Shown here one piece after another: positions 41,718 through 53,508 of a stretch of 64,000 bases of DNA. Position 1 is the stretch's first letter. Each line of letters begins with the position of its first letter. Source of the DNA: Shinisaurus crocodilurus (taxonomy: Eukaryota; Chordata; Lepidosauria; Squamata; Shinisauridae); assembly GCA_021292165.1 (NCBI GenBank), contig CM037877.1, positions 165,256,242-165,320,241 on the forward strand, written 5' to 3'. Under the pieces are notes generated by a model. That model was not told the DNA's origin. It saw only the letters and a list, made by a program, of their open reading frames with translations, and did not search any database. Both the position numbers and the translations under genes were made by a program.

Positions 41718-41804
41718 ACCACAGTGAACTCCTTGGAGCAAGGGATCTGACGCAGTAAGTGGCAGCTTCCACTTGAGCAAGCTATGATAAACAACCACCA
41801 TCCT

Positions 41805-42640
41805 CCACCTGGTAGCCATTTCTTCCAAGGATTTTAGTGAAACTGTGGTGGGCTTAGGGTTACACAGGGGGCTTGTGCTAGTCCAGGGGGGATACGTTTA
41901 ACTGTTTCCATCTTTGAACAACAGCCCTCCATACCACAATGCAAACTTTTGCTTTTGAAACTTCCCTCAGTTTTAAAAGCATTTTGCCAAGTAGCATTTT
42001 GATGCATTGGGGAGGCTTCTGTTTGCAAAAAAACAAAAACACCCCCACACACAACTCCAAAATCAGTCTCCTGTGGCTTGCTGACCTAGTTCCACTGATT
42101 CTTTGGATCCTGGCCAAGAATTATAAACCACTTTGTGCAATAAAACTACAATTTAAAAAGAAAGAAAGAAAGAAGAAGAAAATAGGAAATCTTCCAAAGA
42201 GTGTATAGGCAACTGAATATCTCTTCCCTTAACAAGGCTGAGCGAAAACAGAAGATGTGTATAATTTCGTATCCTGAACCTCTGGTTGCTGAAGCTGAAG
42301 TATCACACTGATATTTTTTTTGAGACTGGGAGTGGGTAAAAACAAACACCGAGAAAAACTTTCTAAAAAGAATTTGTGACAGAGAGTCAAAAAATAAACA
42401 GTAGTTGCCTTCATGGTTTTGCATAAGATATTTACAAACCAGAGCATATCAGTGTTTGCTTTATGCATTTTCACATCCTGCTCAGTTTAAAGCAGCAATT
42501 TTCTGCAAGGACAACAGAGGAAAAAAACATGCTTTACACTGCTTATATTAATTACATTTTTCATTACCCGTCATGTTTTCTACAGGCTTGTGTATTATTA
42601 CTGCAAAATGTAATGAAACAGAAGAGGGAGGAGAGGGAGA
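41805..42640. other. Unassigned non-coding sequence
   Basis: (AAAG)n-like tract at 42159-42182. No gene. Confidence 0.5.
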
Positions 42641-42646
42641 GGGGGG

Positions 42647-42687
<41 letters not shown>
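42640..42687. repeat. Purine (G)n(GA)n microsatellite
   Basis: A run of nine G followed by about 18 GA units. Confidence 0.95.
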
Positions 42688-42689
<2 letters not shown>

Positions 42690-43625
42690 GACTTCTGGGA
42701 AATTTTCCAATTCTTGAAATGCAATGTTAATTGAGAGCTATTTTTAGGCCAGCACAGATAGTGTGGGACCCGGTGCCATCCGTCACAGAATGGGTGCAAG
42801 CCAGGAGTTGTTATGCTTTGTTGGGTACTGTGCTTCCACCAGTGGGGAGAAAAAAATAAGAGGAAATGTAGTCCCCCAAGGGATACGTTCTCCCCACTCC
42901 AGGATGTAGTGGAGATTCAATGACTCTGTGCACATCATCAAAGCAAGTGGGGAAAAGAAAGGGTGCGGCACTGGAGCTATGCCAAGGCCCAACAGGTTTG
43001 AACTGTAAGAGTTCGGGGAGGAGCTGCCATGACAGGAGGTCAGGTCAAATGAAAGCAAGCAGCTCCCTTCCTTCTGGTGGCGAACTTCCAGCGTTTGTAA
43101 GGGAGCGGCACTTCGAAATCAACATGCAATCCGGAGCAATGGATTGGAAATGTGATCCCTTTAATTTATATCTCTCTCTCAAAAAGGCTGCCAAAAATCA
43201 ATTATTTTAATTTGTATATAGCACAGGCATGTACTGATTCAAGTTTCTTTTGAAGTATGTTTTAAACAGCCAGCACACAAAGCCACTCACTCTCCCAAAT
43301 GCAATAAAGGAAGGCGGAGGGAAGAGAGAAGTTTAAAACGCTGAAAAGACCACAAGTTCTCACAGTCTCTTTGATCCCAGCAAGGAGACACACAGAGCCA
43401 GTTCAAGCAAATCTAGGAACCCCCTACCAAGGCATTCTACTGGAATCCCAAGAGTCAGCAAACAGTGTTGTCTCTTTCCTTTATCCAAGCTTTTTGTTAC
43501 CATGTTGCAGAGCAGGGGCGGGCCAACTTCAAGCTTGCATGGTCTTTTTTGTTTTACGAGAATCCCCGTGGATTCTACCAACGTATATTGAATGTAGAAA
43601 GCAAGAATACATACCCAGGATCTCA
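42690..43625. other. Unassigned non-coding sequence
   Basis: No gene or clear repeat. Confidence 0.5.
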
Positions 43626-43629
43626 TACA

Positions 43630-43722
43630 GTGTCATCCTATAAGTGTCTGCTCAGAATTAAGTCCCACTGAGCTCAATGGGTCTTTCCCCCTGGTAAGTG
43701 GGTATAGGAGTTCAGCCTTAAC
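43630..43722. mobile_element. Palindromic MITE (aatccta family)
   Basis: catcctataagtgtctgctc, then aagtcccactgagctcaatg and gtaagtgggtatagg. Outer ends slightly degraded. Confidence 0.65.
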
Positions 43723-43782
43723 AGTTACGGTATAGCTCATCTGCATTGAATGATCCTGAATATGCACTTTCTTAACAACATA

Positions 43783-43995
43783 AGAAGCATCAGACCAAAG
43801 TCCACCTGATCTAGCATTCTATCCCAGCAACCACCAGGCATTTTGTGGTCCATCAGAAACTGGCCAGTGGGTTGCTCCACCAATACAGTATATTCTGCCC
43901 ACAGCAGTCGGAGAGAATCTAGGGGCCACTTAGAATTGCTGTTGCCTCAGTCTCTATTATATCAAACTTTCTGTCATCAAATCCACTTGTAGAGT
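43783..43995 (-). repeat. CR1/L3-type 3' end fragment
   Basis: acataagaagcatcagac, then gatctagcattctatccc and aactggccagtgggttg. On the minus strand this is the ending shared with 63.47 and 59.70 kb. Probably an older CR1-clade family. Confidence 0.55.
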
Positions 43996-44007
43996 AGCCA
44001 TCTGATT

Positions 44008-44176
44008 ATAGAATCATAGAATCATAGAAAAGTAGAGTTGGAAGGGGCCTACAAGGCCATCGAGTCCAACCCCCTGCTCAATGCAGGAATCTAGGTCAAA
44101 GCATCTCTGACAGATGTCTGTCCAGCTGCACCTTGAATGCCTCCAGAGTGGGAGAGCCCACAACCTCCCTAGGTAG
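44008..44176 (-). mobile_element. CR1 copy D, 3'-end fragment
   Basis: 169 bp nearly identical to the start of copies A and B, with octamer 3' end. It keeps the 12 bp missing from copy A. 5' truncation is at cctccctaggtag. Confidence 0.93.
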
Positions 44177-44214
44177 GTTGTATTACTACCTACTACCTAT
44201 TACTACAATTACTT

Positions 44215-44345
44215 TGTATTCATATACTTATTTTATTTAAAATATGCATATCCTGCCCTTCTGCCTGACAACAGGCCTCCAAGGCAGCATACAACAAAAG
44301 AAAATGAACATACAATAAATATAAGTTTTTTAAAAAAATAATAAC
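44215..44345 (-). repeat. Old L2/MIR-like 3' tail
   Basis: tttatttaaaatatgcatat, then ctgcccttctgcctgacaac and caaggcagcatacaac with A-rich sequence; inverted L2-type ending. Confidence 0.45.
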
Positions 44346-44475
44346 AACATGGGGGCAGCAATGATTGAAGACTCCTGCATTTCAACAGCTGCTCTTTAAA
44401 GGTTACTCAATGGGCACAGGAGAAAATAGCCCTTCAACACATTATTTCGGCCCAGGGACTGAAGTACCTCCTAAT

Positions 44476-44897
44476 TAGGGATGGACAAATCTGTCCATTT
44501 TGGTGTCTCTCCATTTCTCATTTCATTTTTCCAATCTTCAGTTCATCCCAAACTTTGAGATTCTTTTTTAAAGTTTGCATTAAAATATGTGTACATATTT
44601 TGTGCGTATTTCTCCTACATGATTTTTTTTTTGCACTTTTGCCTAATATGCACACTTTTTTCAAGCCATTTCCCTAATACAATGCATGTTTAAACTTTAT
44701 TTTCCACTAATATACACATCTTGGCAGACATCTTTCCCTAATAGACACATTTTTAACAGGAAAACACCATTGCAAAATTCAAAGAAGTGCAAATTTCAAT
44801 CTATAATCAAGTTTAAGTTCGCATATTAGTTCAAAAGTGTGCAATTAGGTGAGTTCACATTAAAATGTGAACCAAACAAATTTCTCCCCCGTCCCTA
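44476..44897. mobile_element. Inverted-end repeat (agggatgg family)
   Basis: About 420 bp. Left end tagggatggacaaat and right end atttctcccccgtcccta are imperfectly inverted. Internally, words like cctaatatgcacact, ccctaatac and ctaatagacac recur, giving a ladder-like AT-rich core. Same family as 32.3 kb in the other orientation. No duplication resolved; superfamily unknown. Confidence 0.55.
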
Positions 44898-45039
44898 GAC
44901 TAAATCTGTACAATCTTACATAATTATATACTCAGGTGAGTTTCCTTTCACAAGTCAGTAAGCTGGGGCCTACCTTAGCACAACACTTGGGCACTTTTCA
45001 TGACTTGTGAATTTAGCCATCGTTTGGTAAAATGATCAC

Positions 45040-45475
45040 TAAATTCACAAGTGGAACTACAATGATTATTAAATTCAACAAGTAGTGGAGGTAAATGGGG
45101 GGGGGATGTTTTAATTGGTGAATGAACTATCAATATTTTGAGTTGTTCTGCCATGCAGGTGGTTGGATAAGTGATGTTGTACAGTATTGGTGCTTTAAAA
45201 TGTGCATTTTTCCGACAAAAAAAGGTCTTTTCATGCTTTATTTATTTATTTACAAGATTTATACACCACTCCATATTCCGGTATGGAGATGCTCCAATCA
45301 ATGGGAGAAAAGTGTGCACTTTTGAAAAATGTGCACAGAAAAGTGCACTTTTCCCATTCAGATGAAAAGAAAAACAGGTTGCAAATAAAAATAAGTAAGG
45401 TGAACCAAGCTTTGAAATGGGGGGGGGGGGGTTTGGAGAATCTTAGCAAGCTCAAGCATCCCTAGTTCCATCCCT
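45040..45475. repeat. AT-rich repeat with aaatgtgcac words
   Basis: Contains aaaagtgtgcacttttgaa and aaatgtgcacagaaaagtg and a 13-base poly-G at 45419-45431; ends caagcatcccta. Partly similar to 55.85-56.10 kb (aaaatgtgcactctag). Confidence 0.4.
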
Positions 45476-45479
45476 ATGA

Positions 45480-45672
45480 GCTGGTAGGCAGTGGCATCTC
45501 TACTGCTCTTCTTTCGCGCTACCTCCATTGTCTGGGCCAGAGCAAAAGGCAGGTGAAGAAGCAGGCTTCAACGGAGAAGAGGAGGAGCAACTCCAGGGGG
45601 CTCTTGTCAATGGGCCCTGCTGGGGTGTAGGCCCTCGGCAGGTGCCCAACCATGCCTACCCTTGACGCAAGC
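45480..45672 (-). repeat. Dispersed repeat related to 7.55-7.90 kb
   Basis: The minus strand reads tcaagggtaggcatggttgg and gggcccattgacaagagc, matching the 7.56-7.64 kb repeat. Confidence 0.6.
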
Positions 45673-45689
45673 CTTGGCCATAAATAATT

Positions 45690-46030
45690 ACTACCATCTT
45701 GTGGTAGCAAATTCCATAGTTTAACTATGTGTTGTGTGAAGAAGTAGTTCCTTTTATCTGTCCTGAATCTACCACCATTCAGCTACATAGGATGACCCCA
45801 GGTTCTAGTATTATGAGAGAGGGAGGAAAATATCTTCCTATCCACTTTGTCCACACAATCCATAATGTTGTACACCTGTAGCATGTCTCCCCTTACTTGT
45901 CTTTTTTCCATGCTAAACAACCCCAAATGTGGTAGGGGCATACTGTCCTCATAGTGGGGGAGCGGGGTTACTCCAGCCCCATGATCATTTTGGTTGCCCT
46001 GTTTTGCATTTTTTCTGAACACGCTTCACA
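45690..46030 (-). pseudogene. Old CR1-clade ORF2 C-terminal fragment
   Basis: The minus strand encodes (about 45783-46022) KNAKQGNQNDHGAG, then LGLFSMEKRQVRGDML and VDRKIFSSLSHN. These align in order with [31 protein letters not shown] and [12 protein letters not shown] of CR1 copy A. A distinct and much older CR1-family copy. Confidence 0.8.
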
Positions 46031-46060
46031 CTCCAATTGAAATCGTTAGGCCTTTCAAGG

Positions 46061-46155
46061 CCACAATGCTATGTACACATTTACAAGATAGTTAAGTCCC
46101 ACTGAACTCAACGGGGACTTACTTCTGAGTAGAATGCATAGGATTGCACTGTAAA
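46061..46155. mobile_element. Palindromic MITE (aatccta family)
   Basis: cacaatgctatgtacaca, then aagtcccactgaactcaacg, gggacttacttctgagtag and gcataggattgcactg. Confidence 0.7.
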
Positions 46156-46159
46156 GCAT

Positions 46160-47990
46160 TTAACTTTGGATGGCTTGTGGCATCCTAGAAAGGGCGCCAG
46201 CTTAAGTTTGAGAAACACAGAGAGAATACCTCAGATTCAAAACCATACCCCTGACTTTTATTTTTAAAATTCATGTATGCCTGTATTGCCTGGAATATTC
46301 AGTCCATCCCTAATCATCTTGGACAGAGCTTTAATTCTTGGCCCTTTTCTGCCTTCTGTAATCAAGGCTTCAGCTGGCAAGCAACTGAAATATACAAGAC
46401 AGGAAACAGAACCTCTACACAGAGGTAGATCAGCTGAAGTTGGCCTCTACTAACATGAGAGATCCAAGAATCACCTACACAATGCTTTTTATTCTACATA
46501 AGCAAAGATCCAGATCAGCGTGGGTTTTACCTGACTATTCCTGTTAGATTAAAAAGAAGAACTACATTCTCAACATCTCCGGTGCTTAGATAGGAGCGAT
46601 AAATCATAAATATATGCTAACATGATTTCCTCTTATCTGACACAGTGAATTAAGACTGTTGAGCACAAACATTTATAGCAGAAATGACAAACGCTTCCTT
46701 TTAGGTATGCAGCATCAAAACCATTAAGTTTTATGGTAAAGAACATTTAAAGCTAACGCAAGCAATATACATTAGTACATTAGTGCACTAAGATGTATTT
46801 GCATTTGCACACAAATGCATGCACTGTGCACACACATACACCGATCATATGAGTTTAACAGAAAGCTCTATGTTGTTTGAAAATATGCAATGGGACAGTA
46901 ATTCACAGATTATGGATGTCTTTAGATGTCATGAGGATCCATAGTTTATCATGACAGGAACAAACCTAACACCACCACCCCCAAACTCATGTATTCCCCA
47001 CCCTCTTCTCTCCTCTTCCAACAGAGTCATAAGCAAGAGTTTGAAAGTGTTTGCTTCTGTTTTTGATTAACCACAGCTTGTCATGTCATCCAAACCCAAC
47101 AAAGTGTGGTGGTTAATCATAATTATGGTCTCTTAGAAACAAGCTGCCTTCAAACCATGGTTTCTGAAGTTGGCTTGTTTCAATAAACTGCAGTTAAGAT
47201 TAATCACAGTTTAAGGTTTGCATGTTATGCTAAATTGTGGTTAATTGAAATCAGACGTGAATGCTTCTAATCTCCTCATGGCCATGCCAGAGGAAGAGAG
47301 ATGAGGGGAGTGTGTGAGCCCAGAGTGAGGCTAGGTTTGTTCCCATAATGATAGACCATAGTTTATTGTGATATCCGAATGGAGCCTAGGTATATCGGTG
47401 CCACTTGATCAGTTGAAAATTATCTGTGAATTTCCACTTTTGACAGCTTTATTTTGAAACCTCACTGGCCTCCTTTTCTTCCAGCAGGATCATGTGACAA
47501 ACTGCAGTAATAAGCAGGTTGGAGATTCCCTCTCAGACTGGGATCATGGAAATGAGATTCACTTGATTGGATCAATATTTGGGATTTCACAGAGAAGGGA
47601 TTCAGATGTGACTTTGATTTTTTTACTTTAATGTGTTCCTTTTCTTTTCAACAGCATGCCAAATGTCTTAGGATTTAGAAACCTGACAGGTAAAAGGGAG
47701 AATAAATGTTTAGGAGTCTTCATGGAAAATCCCACCCTGATTGAGAACCCTGATTTAAATCAACATAAAACATTTAGTGAAATCTTTGGCCGAAAACTGC
47801 CCATGGCATAGATTCTGAATTACTTTCCACCTTAGTTCTTCCAAGTTGTTGATGAAATTACTGACACGTTTACAAAACTTTCTCATTTTACATTACTTTA
47901 CTGTTACAGAATGGTGACTTTCTTTGTCCCAGGGTAAATAAATAAATAAACCGCAGCAGACAGACAAATGTTTGCCACGATGAGGGCTTC
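46160..47990. other. Unassigned non-coding sequence
   Basis: AT-rich. No gene or clear repeat except short ACAC words. The word 'ggttaatcataattatgg' and later 'cacagtttaaggtttgca' suggest nothing recognised. Confidence 0.45.
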
Positions 47991-48002
47991 ATAGTGTAAT
48001 TC

Positions 48003-48100
48003 ACACAGCAATTCTAGGCATGCTTACTTACTCAGGGAGTAAGTCTCACTGTGTTCAATGGGACTTACTCCCTCATAAGTTTGTTTAGGATTGCTGCAAA
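48003..48100. mobile_element. Palindromic MITE (aatccta family)
   Basis: gcaattctaggcatgctta, then agggagtaagtctcactg, ttcaatgggacttactccct and gtttaggattgctgc. Confidence 0.65.
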
Positions 48101-48309
48101 TTTAGATATTCAGAAACAGAGGCTATCATCAGATTAAAAAGCAGGAGATTTATAAAACTCATATTTGCATCAAGAAGAAGGAGAAAGAGAAGGAAAAGAA
48201 GAAGACAGTAACTTCAATGAAATCTTGAGTCCCAAAGCAGAGGGCAGAGTGATAGAAATCTTAGCACCATTGGGAAAAGCCTTCATTTGGTTAAAACACA
48301 GCTGCTACC

Positions 48310-48398
48310 TTACACGAGCCTTCCCCAAAGGCCATGCTGGGCTAGGGATGATGGGAGTTATAGGCCAACACATGGAGAATACCATGTTGGAGAAAGTT
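48310..48398. repeat. Partial hAT-type MITE
   Basis: gagccttccccaaaggccat, then gatgggagttataggcca and catgttggagaaagttgcc; left arm mostly missing. Confidence 0.6.
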
Positions 48399-48399
48399 G

Positions 48400-49425
48400 C
48401 CTTACATAATATTTGTCAATAGGTTCCATTCCTGCATTATCCAGTCATTTGGGTTCACTAGCAACACAATGAAATGTTGTCATACCATCCTCCATTTTGA
48501 TATATGCTCTGCCAGGAAAACAGTATTACTGTAAGCTCTTTGGGAACAACGGACTTCCATGGGAGAAAGCAGATGAATTAGAAAGAGACATATTGGTGGT
48601 GGGAACAAAACCTGGTCCATGCCTCGGACACTGTTAGTGGTCAAACACACAGATATTGCCTCCTCAGCTGTGTCTCCAATTATAGTCCAGGGCTGTCTGC
48701 CGCTTTGAAGGGCTCTCAGCAAAGTGCCATCTGTGAGTCCCCTCCTATATTGGGCCCCCCATGCTACCTGGTGGTAGATATAGGTGGCTACAAGCTGCCA
48801 CTTGACAATGCCCAAGGGTGCCCAATTTCTGACAATGCCCAAGGGTGCCCAATGTAGTATCAGTCCAGAGCATTGTGGGAAATTAAAATGGCAGCTCATG
48901 GCCACCCATTGCTAGGGACTCAGGGCAGGCATCGCTGCCAGTGGATCTATCAGGGCACTAGGAGGCCTGACAGCTGCCCAAGTGTGCTGGGAGCTGGTGC
49001 TGGGCTGTTTACTTTCTCACACAGGCCACAAGATGAGAGCTATTTAGCCAACTCCTATTTGCATAGCTCCATCCTGGGTTCTTGGACCATTTCTTGGTCA
49101 TGCTGGACAGTGACAAAGAGACAGAACCCAGGAACCGGCTTTTCTTTATAGAGGTGATTGTCATCGCATGAAGAGAAGCATGATAACAATTGTCAACTAT
49201 CATGAAAGCATTTTACAGAGAAAAAGTATCATAAAATCTGTGCTCAGCCTGAAGCTCACAGGATAAGAAACTACCTTTGGTAAGTAACTACATCTCAGCC
49301 TAACTTACCTCCTAAAATGCTGCATTGAGCCCAATCAAGAAATCATATAAACTTTATAAATCTGTGTATTATAGAGAAATAAAAAAATAATAACAAGAGC
49401 AATTATTTATAATAAAGGGAAAGTA
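48400..49425. other. Unassigned sequence with a 27-bp tandem repeat
   Basis: At 48803-48855 a 27-bp unit (tgacaatgcccaagggtg...) is present almost twice. No gene. A 141-codon minus-strand frame at 48480-48905 overlaps it and has no domain. Confidence 0.5.
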
Positions 49426-49429
49426 GCTA

Positions 49430-49708
49430 CAGTAATACCTTGGATTGCAAGTAACTTGGATCTGAGAGCGTTTTGCAAGACAAGCAAATTTTAAAAATAA
49501 ATTTTGACTTGATAAACAAGCGACGTCTTGCAATACAAGTACCGGTAGTCACTCACTCTGTAGGGATGTAACCGCTCGCCTTGAGTGGGCGTAGTGGGCC
49601 AAAATTGGCCCCGCTCACGCCCGCCAGAGACTCGCTTTGATATAAGAGTGTTTTGGATTACAAGCACAGTTCCAGAACAAATTATGCTCTCAATCCAAGG
49701 TATTACTG
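49430..49708. mobile_element. Tigger/pogo-like MITE
   Basis: 279 bp with perfect 18-bp inverted ends (cagtaataccttggattg) and TA on both sides (49428-49429, 49709-49710), as expected for Tc1/mariner-pogo insertion. The core has a CpG-rich part (gtagtgggccaaaattggcc) related to 1300-1335. No transposase. Confidence 0.9.
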
Positions 49709-49711
49709 TAG

Positions 49712-50535
49712 TCCCTTTTCACTGTGGCGTATTCTGTCCCTGGTGTGAGCAGCTGCCTAAGCTCTCACACATGTGACCATTCTAGCTTGGCAGTTTTGAG
49801 GTCACATCATTAATTACAAAAAATATGTGTCTTATTCTCCACTCCATTACACTGGTTTTATGCCCGTATAATTCCACTGAAAGTTCTGCAGCTACATCCA
49901 TATAAAAAAAGGAGATTATAGATGCTTTTCAAAATGCAGCCCCTTTCCCCTGTTCCACAGATCTAGAGGCTCTGCCCATCCTAAAACAGCATTCTTTTTT
50001 TAAATTCCAGAAATGTCTGAAAATGGCCCTATCATAAGTTTTTAAAAAAATAGTTCAGCGTTATCCAGAATGCTGCACTATTCCCCAGTCCTTAAAAGTG
50101 CCCCTGGAGAATGTAAGCAAGTTGATTTGGGGGAACAGTGTAGCAAAGGAACAACGGGTAACATTCATCAAAGCCGAATTCTTTTCATTTGTTAATTGCC
50201 TGGCATGAATTGTGTTGACATTGGTTTGTACTCAGCTCTAAATATGTTAAAACCTTCTCTAAGAAAGAAACTTCAAAAGATATAGTCATCATGTAGGATC
50301 CAGTACATCTCTTGTGTTCAGAATAAATCCACCCACACAAGCAGGAGATCCTTACTTTCTGAGATACAGGAATTTATTGTCCTGTCCCCACCGATCACTT
50401 CCTTGAAGAGGCCTTCATTTAAAAAAAAAAAATTAAAAAAAAACAACCCCATCTTCTCTGATGCCAGAAGGGACCCACACAATTATTAACACATTGTGGA
50501 GAGGGGAAATATGGGGTGAGAGCAATTAGCCCAGA
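49712..50535. other. Unassigned non-coding sequence
   Basis: Poly-A tracts at 50420-50442. No gene. Confidence 0.5.
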
Positions 50536-50539
50536 ATGT

Positions 50540-51530
50540 AACAAATCTAAAAATAAATTGGCTTCAGTTTTGTCTCCCTTGCACCAGTGTAGGCAGAGCA
50601 GCATTAATTAGCGTAATAGGACAATAAGAATTAAATTGGCTTGGTCACCAGATTTTTGCCGGACAGCTCTGCTGCTGCTGTTGGTATTGCTATCCAACTT
50701 CAAAGATTTGGAAAGATGTTGCTGAGAACGCTGGAGAATAGAAACCTGTTTTTCATCAACCAGGCCGGCCTGACAAATTAAGTCTGTGGAGCCATTAGAT
50801 TAAGATAAGAGCTTATCTCCTCGACTGACATTTATTCAGAGGTTTTTATACTGCTCGGCTAGTAATTAGAGTCGTTGAATTTTTAACACTGCTTTGTCCA
50901 GCCACTTGACAACTCAGTCCAAAAATATAGTGTTTGAGAGGGTGTGTGTTTTTTTAAAAAAAAAATTAACCCAAGAATGCAAAATAATTAGCCTGGAAAG
51001 GTTTCTTTTTGTTTCTGGAAAAATACCATGACGCTAAAGCATGCAGGAAGGTTTTAAGCAGAGTCTGTTGCATAATCACTTGTATTCAGAACCTGGCAGC
51101 CCCCTTACATTAAGCCTTTAGGTAGTAAAGCTTAGGTATCTTTTCTCTCCAGGATCTATAATTTCTTTCAACCCATACATCTTGCAAATGCTAACATGTT
51201 ACGAGGGCATAATCAAAACGGTGGCCCTAGTCATTAATGACTGCCTGCTGTTTTACCCGCCTAATTCGGTGTACAGGCTGTGATTTCGCAGGAGACTTTC
51301 AAAAGGAATTCTGCTTCATATGGGCTGATTTCACTGCATAAGGTTTATTTTTCCTGCCCTAATTTTTTGTTATAATAGCAAACTGATTGCTCCACAATAG
51401 GCTGATATATTTGATTTGGATGCATGCTTTGAAGGCTGCCTTAGTTACGTGTGTGTTTTAAGCAGCTCGTTTTGAGTAATTTGGAGATCAGAATTGGAAT
51501 AATAAATTAGTAGTTAAATGGGTGATGTGT
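50540..51530. promoter_or_regulatory. Candidate conserved non-coding element cluster
   Basis: About 1 kb free of recognisable repeats except an A-run near 50955-50968, with dense words of homeodomain/bHLH type. Examples: gcattaattagcgtaat (50602 area), attagattaagataagag, and the perfect 12-bp palindrome gtcattaatgac at 51230-51241. No coding frame. The look is that of a developmental enhancer. This is an inference from texture only. Confidence 0.35.
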
Positions 51531-51642
51531 TATTTATGGAAATTTGGATGGCTTGTTATGACTGCATCCTGTTAACAGTCCCCAATATATTGTTTACACC
51601 CTTCACTCAACATGCTAAGTTTGTTATCTTTAACAACATTTC

Positions 51643-51664
51643 GCCCCACACACACACACACACA
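51643..51664. repeat. (AC)n microsatellite
   Basis: About 10 AC units. Confidence 0.9.
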
Positions 51665-51949
51665 TCCAGAAAGCATCTTGGAATAGAGAAATATGAGGCC
51701 ATCCAACTGATCCATTTGCATTTTCACTGTTTCTCTTACTGAAACGAAAGGAGCCAGATTTGTAAGCAGTGGCTCCTGAATATGATGTTTCCCTTTACAT
51801 TTCAAGCATCACATCATTATGGGCAGAATCTGTTCAATAGTGAACATTTGATCATACAGCAATACATTATGATGACGATTTATCAAGATTTATTCAATAC
51901 GGAGGTGCATGTAGCCACTTGGTAAGGTGGTCATCTAAGAGAGGGATTT

Positions 51950-52300
51950 TAATCGTAGTGGGTAGAGCAGCCTTCCCCAACCTGGTACCTTACAGATGCA
52001 TTGGACTTCAAGTCCCAGCATTCCTGACTATTGGCCGTGCTGGCTGGGACTGATGGGAGTTGAAGCCCCAAACATCTAGAAGGCACCAGGCTAGGAAAGG
52101 CTGGGACAGAGTGTCAGACTAGGACCAGGGTTCAAATCTCTACTCAGCCAAGAAGCATGCTGGGTGACCTTTGGCCAGTCATTCTCTCTCAGCCTGGCCT
52201 ACCTCACAGAGTTGTTGTGAGAGTAAAAGGGGGGGGAAGCATGTACACCACCATTACCTCCTCGGGGGAAGAATGAATGAATAAATTCATTGAATGAATG
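51950..52300 (+). mobile_element. MIR-like SINE interrupted by a hAT-type MITE
   Basis: Head tcgtagtgggtagag before the insert, then agagtgtcagactaggacc after it; box B-like gggttcaaatctc; core gttgttgtgagagtaaaag; end gaatgaatgaataaat. Confidence 0.8.
51968..52103. mobile_element. hAT-type MITE nested in SINE
   Basis: 136-bp palindrome (cagccttccccaacctggta ... ccaggctaggaaaggctg). Flanking 8-mers gggtagag and ggacagag match at six of eight positions, consistent with an aged duplication. Confidence 0.85.
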
Positions 52301-52304
52301 TATT

Positions 52305-53500
52305 CACTGAAATGTAATGAATAAATAATAAATCTAAAATCGGTTTTAGATTCATCTCTGGCCAGGCATCAGTTATCATAACACTTAGTGATATGATACG
52401 ATGTTGAGTTACGACTTGCTAGGTGGCCTTATTCACCCATAGTTGTGGTGTCACTCACCTGCTTGGTCACTGTAGTAGCGCATAACCAAAGGCATGTACT
52501 GTTTGCCTAGGACGTCCTCATAGTCACAGTGGAAAAGGAGCCATCAGACTGCATAAGGAGCTTGTGCTGGTCCTGTGCACTGACTGTGTGCAGTCTTCAA
52601 AATAAGTGCCGCATGTATATGCCTTTAAACATCATTTTCAATTCAGAATGCATGTAAACCAGCTCACTTTTAGGGCCCTGTGTAAACAGGGTGCAGGGAG
52701 GTATCTTTGGACTAGAGAAAATTGTCCATAGGGCTTCCACCTCTTTGAGCAGAAGATGCCTCATTTGAAAGCTCATCTTTCTCCTTCCCATTCTGATCTT
52801 GCCAGCCACTTCTGTGCCTATCAGTTTCACCTTCATGAACATTTCCTAAACAATGTTATTGCCAATTAAGGCTGACCTGAGCTTACTAGATCAAACAAAA
52901 GAAAACCCTTGCAACACAGCTCAGCCATTAGTACTTACAAAGCATTTTGTTTACAAAAAAACCTAAACTGTACCTTGCAATGTGCTTTGCAAAGTGCTTT
53001 CCTTTGATCTAGCAAGCTCAGTGCCAGGACTTCTATAAGCCCTGCAGGACCTGAGCTGCTAATTAAAATCAAAATCCTCAGCTGTTTTTCAAAGCAGTTA
53101 TGATCAACTTTGCTACATATGGGCTGTTAAGATATGTCAGATGGGAGAACACCTTGCAGGAAAACCTAGCTCAGAATTTGCAAACAGGGCACAATTTCAG
53201 GAATGTGATCCGATTTAATGGAGACATTAATATACAGACCCTGATTTTCTTGGATTTCAAGGGCTGGAGGTAGAGCGTAGATTGGATTGTCAAGAGTTGG
53301 CAGTATGTGTCCAGCAAATTTCTTCTTCCAAGTGTTCCAGAAAGATTAGCAAGATTGTGAAATAAGCATCGGAAAATATGCTAGAGAATGCCAAAACTCG
53401 CAGAATGTTTATGGATGTTAAACTTCCTAGGTTCAACTGGGAATGTAGGATTATAATGTCTGAAGGAAAGGTTTCACAGGAAAGTCACACAAGCTGTATG
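52305..53500. other. Unassigned non-coding sequence
   Basis: gaatgaatgaataaat-type tract at 52271-52335. No gene. Confidence 0.5.
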
Positions 53501-53508
53501 CGCTTGTC

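Larger units (their letters stand above)
41358..41800 (+). mobile_element. tRNA-headed SINE carrying two nested MITEs
   Basis: Head gaggccatggctcaatggtg and gagcacctgc (box A region) at about 41366-41392. The 3' part is ggagcaagggatctgac and agtggcagcttccac at 41733-41770. Between them lie two palindromic hAT-type inserts (41446-41551 and about 41582-41717). Confidence 0.75.
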
